From the NCBI GenBank assembly GCA_964643965.1, contig CAZXVH010000019.1, forward strand, positions 1 to 58,632: a stretch of DNA of 58,632 bases, written 5' to 3'. Positions within the stretch are counted from its first letter, which is position 1. Every line of letters starts with the position of its first letter. A program made the position numbers and the translations under genes. Origin of the DNA: GCA-2746795 sp964643965 (GTDB lineage: Bacteria; Chloroflexota; Anaerolineae; Promineifilales; Promineifilaceae). Of the stretch, positions 48,764-55,650 are shown one piece after another. The notes beneath the pieces were generated by a model. The model had not been told where the DNA came from. It saw nothing but the letters and a program-made list of their open reading frames with translations, and searched no databases.

Positions 48764-51700
48764 TTATTGCGCTTTGACGCTGGCCACGCCGGGCAGCCGC
48801 CGCAGATTGACCAGCAAATCCTGGCAAATTTTAGTGGGGCTGTTGGGAAAATCCATCGACCAGTCGTGGCTGACCATCTGCAAACGCAGCCTGTCTTCCC
48901 CCGTATACTGAGCCGCCATTTGAATCACCTGGCGGCACGTTTCCTTCCAGTTCCCCACCGGCTTGATCTCCACTACCATCGTTTTGACGGTGTTGGTGGC
49001 AAAGCCATTTGGCTTGTTGCCGAAAACGGGCCGGCGGTCGGTGGTCGGCGAGCGGTTATCAGCAACCGGTTCACTGTCCACTGCAAACTGTCCACTGTCC
49101 ACTGCCGACTGCTCACTGTCCACTGTAAACTGTCCACTGTCCACTGCCGACTGCTCACTGTCCACTGTAAACTGTCCACTGTTCACTGCCCACTGTTCAC
49201 TGTCCACTGGCGTTACTTCCGCTTCTTCATCAAAATTGGGCGGCNNNNNNNNNNNNNNNNNNNNNNNNNNNNNNNNNNNNNNNNNNNNNNNNNNNNNNNN
49301 NNNNNNNNNNNNNNNNNNNNNNNNNNNNNNNNNNNNNNNNNNNNCCACTGTTCACTGTCCACTGGCGTTACTTCCGCTTCTTCATCAAAATTGGGCGGCG
49401 GCGGCGGAGTGGCAACGGCCGTTTCCTTGACAACGGCTTGTTTGGCTGGCTGTGGCGTGTAGGAGGGCGGAGGATTGGGCGCGGAACGGCCGTTTCCATT
49501 GCCATGAGTCCGTCCATTACCCGGGCGTGTCATATGTGCCTCCTCTGCTGGCGCGCCATTCTCCACTTTTGTCTGCACCCGGTCTACGATGATATTCACG
49601 TTGTCGTTTTTATCTTGCACCTTACCGGTGAGCAGCATCACCTGGTCTACCTGCACCATCTGGCGGCATTCCTTCCAGATACGCGGGAAAAATACCACAT
49701 CGATTTTACTGTCCAGGTCTTCCAGGGTAGCAAAGGCCATGGGATCGCCTTTCTTGGTGGTGAGGGTGCGTAACTGGCTGATCATGCCCGCCACTTTGAC
49801 CTGCTTGCCGTTATCGCTGGCTTGAATCTCGCCAATGGCGGCGCTGGTATGCGGCTGCAAACTGGCTAACGGCCGTTCCAATGGATGTTCAGACACATGC
49901 ACCCCCAATGCTTCCTTTTCCCACTCCAGCAAATCTTTGTGGGCGACCTTCTTGATTTTGTCAACTGGATGCAGCAGATCGACGGCCATGTCCAGGGCGG
50001 GCGCGCTGCTCAGGCCGCCAAACAAGCTCATCTGGCCCTGGGCGGCGGCGTCATGGGTGGAACTGCTGTAATTGACCAGGCGATCCAGGGCGTCCATAAA
50101 CTGGGGCGGTGTGCCCCAGGCGTCGAAGGCGCGCCCTTTGATCATGAATTCCAGGGCGCGTTTACCCACGCGGCGCATATCGACCCGCTCACACAGGTCG
50201 AGCAAGTCGCGGAAGGGACCGTTGGCTTCGCGCTCGTCGATGATCAGACTGACGGCGGCGGCCCCGGCATTTTTGATGGCGCCCAACCCGAACCGGATTA
50301 ACGGCCGTTCCCCCTCATCCTCAATTGTGAAATCCAACCTCGACCGGGTGACATCCGGCGGCGCCACATCAATGCCCAGGTTCTTGGCCTCGGCAAAATA
50401 GCGGCGCACCTTTTCCGTGTTGTCCCGTTCCACTGAGAGCATAGCCGTCAGATATTCCACCGGGTAATGCGCCTTGAGGAACGCCGTCTGGCAGGTCACT
50501 TTAGCGTAGTCAGCGGCGTGGGCTTTGTTGAAGCCATAGCGAGCAAAAAACTCAATATCTCCCCAAATGGCGTCACACACTTCCTGGGAAAGACCACGCG
50601 CCATGGCCCCCTGCGTGAACTGAATCTGATGCTCGGCCATCAGCTTCTTTTTCTTTTTGGCTACCGCTTTACGGATCATATCCGCTTCACCCGGTTCATA
50701 ACCGGCTAAATCAGCGGCGATACGAATGATTTGTTCCTGGTATACCAGGATCCCGTAGGTATCTTTGAGGATTGGTTCCAGCGCCGGGGTATGGTACTCA
50801 ACAATATCTTTATGCTCGTAAATTTCTGCGTGCATACGCCGGATATATTCTGGAATATTTTCCATTGGCCCGGGACGGTAGAGCGAAATGGCGGCGATGA
50901 TATGATCAAAAAGACGCGGTCTCATCTCCATCATCAAGCGGCGCATCCCCGCCCCTTCCACCTGGAAAACGCCGGCCACTTCACCGCGCCCCAGCATATC
51001 GAACAGGGCGTCTGGCGATTTGGTGGGGTCTGGTCCCACATGCCCCTTGTCATAGGGGATATTGTCCATGGTGTAAACGACGCCGTAGCGCTCTTCAATG
51101 AGCCGCGCCGCCCGGCGCATGACGGTGAGGGTGCTTAAACCGAGAAAATCCACCTTGAGCAGGCCAATGGATTCCACAATCTCCATGGGCCATTGGGTGA
51201 CGCGATCCACGCCGCCCAGCCCTTCGCTGCCGCTGGTGGGGCGGTTAAGGGGCACATATTCATGCAGCGGCTTATCGGAGACGATGACGCCGGCGGCGTG
51301 GCTGGATGCATGACGCGCCACCCCTTCTAAACTTTGAGCGGTATCAAGCAGGGTTTTAACGGCCGTTTCCCGTTTATACCGCTCCTCCAATTCGGCTGAA
51401 TAAAACTCATGCTCCGGATCCAACACATCCTGGATTTTGGCCGGTTTGCCCGGGATGGCCGGCACCAGGCGGGCAATGCCGTCCACCTCTGGCAGGGGCA
51501 TATCCATGGCCCGCCCCACATCACGGATGGCCGCCCGCGCCCCCAATGTGCCAAAGGTGATGATCTGCGCCACCTTTTCCGCGCCATAACGTCGTTTCGT
51601 ATAAGCCACCATCAAGCCGCGGGCATCATCTGGATAATCCAGGTCAATATCCGGCATAGAGACGCGCCCTGGATTGAGGAAACGCTCAAAAATCAGGCCG

Positions 51701-52926
51701 TTGACCAGCGGATCCAGGCTGGTAATGCCCAGCGTGTACGCTACCACCGAACCGGCGCCCGACCCGCGCACATTCCACCAGATGTCGTTCTCTTTCCACT
51801 CCTGGTAGCTGTCGTAGGGGAACGGGTCTTGATGCCGCTCATACCAATCATCACGGCGAGCTGCCCATTCGCATAAATCCCACACGATGAGGAAATAGGT
51901 ATCGAAGCCCATGCGGTTGATGATGCCCATTTCATGTTCCAGGCGGGCTTGTAGCGCCTCATCGTTGGCGGCGCGGTCAGCGCCATAGCGCCAGACCAGC
52001 CCTTTCTGGCACAAATGGCGCAGGTAGCTGTGCGCATCATAGTCGGGCGGCACTTCAAAATCCGGCAGATGGTAGCCGTCGCTGTCCAGGTTCACATCGC
52101 ACATTTCGGCGATGAGCAGGCTGTTGCTCAACGCGCCGGGGATGTCGCCAAATAGCTGCGCCATCTCAAAATGAGATTTGAGGTAATACTCCTTGTCGGA
52201 GAAGGAGAGCTTGGGATTTTGGATGGTGGAACCGGTCTGGATGCAGAGCAGCGTTTCATGCGGACTGGCGTCTGCGGCGCGGGTGTAATGCACATCGTTG
52301 GTTGCCAGGAAGTTGTTTTCCAGGCCAAAGCGAGACGCCATTTCTATCAACTTTTTGTTGATGTCGGTCAGCTCTGGGATGTGGTGTTCTTGCAGTTCAA
52401 TGTAGAGTCGATCTTTGCCAAATATATCCAGGTATTCGCCCATGAGCTGGTTGGCAAGCTTCTGGTTGCCCGCTGCCAACGCCTGCGGAATTTCCCCCGC
52501 CATGCAGCCGGTGGTGGCGATGATGCCCTCGCTGTATTGGGCCATAAAATGGCGGTCAATGCGTGGTTTGTAGTAGTACCCTTCCAACTGGGCGCTGCTG
52601 GCGATTTGCAGCAAGTTGAGATAGCCCGTTTGATTTTGGGCCAGCAGCAGCATATGGAAGCGGTTTTTGTCTAACTGGGGATCGCGGTCACCCATGCCGC
52701 GCATGGAGAGATAGGTTTCAATGCCGATGATGGGCTTGACGCCGACTCGTTTGGCGGCGCGATAAAAGGGCATCGTGCCATACATGACGCCATGATCGGT
52801 GAGGGCGATGGCTGGCTGGTTGAGTTCAACGGCTCGCTCCACCAGATCATTGATGCGGCTGAGGCCATCGAGCAGAGAAAACTCGCTGTGGACATGTAAA
52901 TGGACGAAGGGTTGTTGATCAGTCAT
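48764..52926 (-). CDS. dnaE: DNA polymerase III alpha subunit, split by an assembly gap
   Basis: DnaE is the replicative polymerase. The N-terminal PHP domain starts FVHLHVHSEFSLLDGLSRI, and the polymerase core has the active site DIDLDYPDDARG (about residue 424) and SRLDFTIEDEGERPLIRFGL nearby. The reading frame appears to break at a 100-N gap (49245-49344), but an identical 55-base sequence lies on both sides. Collapsing the copy joins the frame and gives about 1335 residues, ending ...RLPGVASVKAQ at 48764. A repeat-encoded linker (14-residue unit based on AVDSGQFTVDSEQ) precedes a C-terminal domain (TMVVEIKPVGNWKE). The exact repeat number across the gap is unknown. No intein is seen. Confidence 0.9.
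49072..49209. repeat. Heptanucleotide array inside dnaE
   Basis: About twenty heptamers of the CACTGTC/CACTGTA/CACTGCC kind run in strict 7-base period, with a 42-base higher-order unit. On the minus strand they are read in frame as repeats of AVDSGQFTVDSEQ. The composition is the same as the spacer array at 1402-1443. Confidence 0.9.
49245..49344. other. Assembly gap of 100 Ns
   Basis: The run is exactly 100 Ns. The 55 bases before it (49190-49244) are identical to the 55 after it (49345-49399), so the two contigs overlap and the true missing length is probably zero or a few repeats. Confidence 0.95.
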
Positions 52927-53112
52927 AAGTTAGCTTGAGTAAGAGCAAGAGCGAGAGGTTGGTCTGTTTGGCGGTCTGGCTCTCAATTTGTCTGATTTTA
53001 ACGGCCGTTACCTGTGACAAAAAATGTCATCAATTGTTGTATTTCCCCGCAGAGGTGAGTATAACACAATTCAGCCATGATCTGGGAAAATTTAAGGATG
53101 CGGTTGGTATAA

Positions 53113-53142
53113 AAAAAGCCCTGGTTCACGCCAGGGCTTTTT
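53113..53142 (-). terminator. Terminator downstream of the 53168 gene
   Basis: A perfect 12-bp stem (AAAAAGCCCTGG with CCAGGGCTTTTT) closes a 6-base loop. On the minus strand it ends in a T-run right after the hypothetical gene's stop at 53168. Confidence 0.85.
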
Positions 53143-53167
53143 GTGAATAGAAAGGGTAACGCCGGGA

Positions 53168-53446
53168 CTAAAGAAACTCGATTAAGCCATAACCATCATC
53201 TTCGACGGGCAGGGCTGCCACGCGCACCGTCACTTTTGCCCCGGATTCATGTTGCAGGATGATGGGCTGCACGGCGTTCCATTGATCCCACAGATCCCCT
53301 TCCAACAAAACAAAGCTGCGCATGACGCCGCTGTCTGGGAAAAGGCCGCCGGCGCTGATGTCATAGCCGTTTAAGGCGATGCGGGCCAACGATTTCCCGT
53401 TCTGGGAATCATAAACATGTAGGGCGTCTGATAAGTTTGAGGTCAT
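53168..53446 (-). CDS. Hypothetical 92-residue protein
   Basis: I do not recognise a family. The start at 53446 has GGA about eight bases upstream; a longer open frame to 53593 is probably spurious. The protein has no signal peptide or membrane segment. It opens TSNLSDALHVYDSQNGKSL and ends ALPVEDDGYGLIEFL, with beta-type alternation of hydrophobic and polar residues. A strong terminator follows its stop, which supports its being expressed as a single-gene transcript. Confidence 0.6.
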   Translation of the reverse strand: MTSNLSDALHVYDSQNGKSLARIALNGYDISAGGLFPDSGVMRSFVLLEGDLWDQWNAVQPIILQHESGAKVTVRVAALPVEDDGYGLIEFL

Positions 53447-53643
53447 AGTTGTTTCCAGAGGTGATCTGCAATTAGTATATACGCATTTTTCGCACAGCAC
53501 AAGGAGAGTGTAGCTGGTAAAGCTTACATTTTTTGTTGATGCAGGGCAGGGTACGCCCACGTGCCCGTGCGCGGCTGGGCGTGGGCACTCCACACATTAA
53601 CGAAATTAGCGCTTACCTATGGTTGACAAAGCGCCCATTTTTG
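53447..53643. other. Spacer with a GC-rich hairpin
   Basis: GCCCACG and CGTGGGC (near 53553-53585) flank a GC-rich loop 60 to 90 bases after the ABC exporter stop and may be its terminator. Otherwise nothing is seen here. Confidence 0.4.
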
Positions 53644-55467
53644 TCAGAGGGGTTGGTGGGCGGCCACGCCGGTTTGCACCCGCCATAGGCCGGCGTAGAC
53701 GCCAGACTCCAGTTTGACCAGCTCTTCATGACGGCCGTTTTCCTTCAGCCGCCCGTTCTCCAACACAAAAATCACATCAGCATTGCGTACGGTAGAGAGG
53801 CGGTGGGCGATGACAATGGTGGTGCGCCCCACGGCGATGCGCTCCAGCGAACGTTGAATGGCGGCCTCGGTTTCGTTATCGACGGACGAGGTGGCTTCAT
53901 CCAACACCAGCACCGGCGGGTCTTTGAGGATGGCGCGGGCGATGGAGATGCGCTGCCGCTGTCCGCCGGAGAGCTTTTGCCCGCGTTCGCCGACGATGGT
54001 GTCGTAACCCTGCGCCAATTCCAGGATGAAGTCGTGGGCTTCAGCCAGTTTGGCGGCGGCCACGATCTGCTCCGGGCTGGCCTCAAATGTGCCGTAGGCG
54101 ATGTTTTCGCGCACTGTGCCGTGAAAGAGAAAGACATCCTGGCTGACAAAGCCGATGGCCTGGCGCAGATCGCTGATTTTCAGATCGCGTAAATCATGGC
54201 CGTCCAGACGAATGTGGCCGGCCGACACGTCGTAAAAGCGCAGCAGCAGCTTCATGAGGGTGGTTTTGCCCGCGCCGGTGGCCCCCACGATGGCGGCCGT
54301 TTGGCCGGCGGCGATGCGCAGGGAGAGGTGGTTGATGATGGTGGGGTAGTGGATGGGATAACGGCCGTTTTCACTCTGGCCTGGCGTATAAGAAAAAGAG
54401 ACATCTTCCAGCAAAATCTCACCTTGCACCTGCGCCACCGGCAGCGCCTTGTCGCCGCTGTTGACATGCGTGGGGGTGTCCAACAAATCCATGATGCGCG
54501 AGGTGGAAGCCATGGCCCGCTGGTAGAGATCGAGTGTTTCACCCAGGCGGGTCAGCGGCCACAAGAGACGCTGCGTCATGAAGATCAGCACACTGTAAGC
54601 GCCCACTTCCAGCGTACCCTGCACCGTCATCAGACCGCCCGCCACCAAAATAGCGATAAACCCGGCCATAATCACCATGCGGATGAGCGGCACAAAGGCG
54701 GCGCTGAGGGAAATGGCCTCCTGGTTGCGCCGACGATATTCATCACTTTCTACAGTGACTTGGGCCAACTCATGCTTTTCGGCGGTGAAGCTTTTGATGG
54801 TGGCGATGCCGCCCAGGTTGTTGCCGAGCTGGCTGTTGAGAATGCCCACTTGCTCCCGCATCCGGGCGTAACGTGGTTCCAGTTTTTTCTGAAAGCGAAT
54901 GGATCCCCAGATGATGATGGGCATGGGCAGGATGGTCATCCAGGCGATTTCCGGGGCAATGGCGATAAAGATGCCGCCGATGACAATGATGGTGGTGAGC
55001 AGTTGAATGATCTCGTTGGCGCCCACATCGAGGAAGCGTTCAAGCTGGTTGACATCGTCGTTGAGGACGGCCATGAGGCCGCCGGAACTGCGCTCTTCAA
55101 AGAAGGCCATATCCAGCCGCTGGGTGTGGTCGTAAGCATCCAGGCGCACCTCGTGCTGAATGTTTTGCGCCAGGTTACGCCATTTGAGGGCGTAGAGGTA
55201 TTGGAATAATGATTCGCCAGCCCAGATAACGGCCGTTAACACCGCCAACAGCGCCAGTTGTGCCGTGACGTCGGTGACGCCCCAATCGGCCAGAATCGAA
55301 TCCTCTTGCTGCACCACCACATCCACCGCCATGCCAATGAGAAGGGGCGGCGCTAAGTCGAACGTTTTATTGAGAACAGAGAACAGCGAGGCGATGGCTA
55401 TCGTGCCATGGTAATTGTCCGTATAATGCCATAAACGGGAGAGAGGACTTTGTGGATTTTGTGTCAT
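53644..55467 (-). CDS. ABC transporter, fused permease and ATPase
   Basis: This 607-residue half-exporter has six predicted membrane helices (the first near residue 25) and a C-terminal ATPase. Walker A is IVGATGAGKTTLMKLLLRF (about residues 389-407), the ABC signature KLSGGQRQRISIARAIL (about 492), Walker B VLVLDEATSSVDNE and the H loop IVIAHRLSTV. It resembles MsbA/lipid-type or drug-type exporters; the substrate is unknown. The ATG at 55467 is chosen over a TTG at 55512 because the intervening 15 residues are not conserved; both ribosome sites are weak. It works as a homodimer or with a partner not seen here. Confidence 0.9.
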   Translation of the reverse strand: MTQNPQSPLSRLWHYTDNYHGTIAIASLFSVLNKTFDLAPPLLIGMAVDVVVQQEDSILADWGVTDVTAQLALLAVLTAVIWAGESLFQYLYALKWRNLAQNIQHEVRLDAYDHTQRLDMAFFEERSSGGLMAVLNDDVNQLERFLDVGANEIIQLLTTIIVIGGIFIAIAPEIAWMTILPMPIIIWGSIRFQKKLEPRYARMREQVGILNSQLGNNLGGIATIKSFTAEKHELAQVTVESDEYRRRNQEAISLSAAFVPLIRMVIMAGFIAILVAGGLMTVQGTLEVGAYSVLIFMTQRLLWPLTRLGETLDLYQRAMASTSRIMDLLDTPTHVNSGDKALPVAQVQGEILLEDVSFSYTPGQSENGRYPIHYPTIINHLSLRIAAGQTAAIVGATGAGKTTLMKLLLRFYDVSAGHIRLDGHDLRDLKISDLRQAIGFVSQDVFLFHGTVRENIAYGTFEASPEQIVAAAKLAEAHDFILELAQGYDTIVGERGQKLSGGQRQRISIARAILKDPPVLVLDEATSSVDNETEAAIQRSLERIAVGRTTIVIAHRLSTVRNADVIFVLENGRLKENGRHEELVKLESGVYAGLWRVQTGVAAHQPL

Positions 55468-55550
55468 AATTAGATTATCCAAGATGTAAAATTTTGTGCG
55501 ATCATACAGCAATATATGATCGGCGTCAGATGATTAAAAGCTTAATACAA

Positions 55551-55640
55551 AGATACCAAGAAACAAAGAGACAAAGAGACAAAGAGACACAGGTTTTCCT
55601 TTGTGCCTTCACCCTTTTGTATCCTTGTCATAAAAGCATT
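55551..55640. repeat. Octamer array and complementary region upstream of the FAD oxidoreductase
   Basis: Three tandem ACAAAGAG octamers (55563-55586) are followed by a pyrimidine-rich region (CCTTTGTG, CCTTTTGTATCC). The arrangement recurs at 19930-20030 and 44966-45045, always just before a gene start. Confidence 0.7.
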
Positions 55641-55650
55641 TGGAGGAAAG

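Noticed and set aside
49213..49348. A premature dnaE stop (…RPILMKKRK) beyond the gap
   Set aside because: It is the frame-shifted reading of the duplicated 55-base end. Collapsing the duplicate removes it.
48752..49462. A long plus-strand open frame across the N gap
   Set aside because: It runs antisense to dnaE, crosses Ns and repeat array, and has no ribosome binding site or protein-like character.
49213..52926. An intein in DnaE
   Set aside because: The polymerase motifs follow each other at normal spacing, and no splicing motifs are seen.
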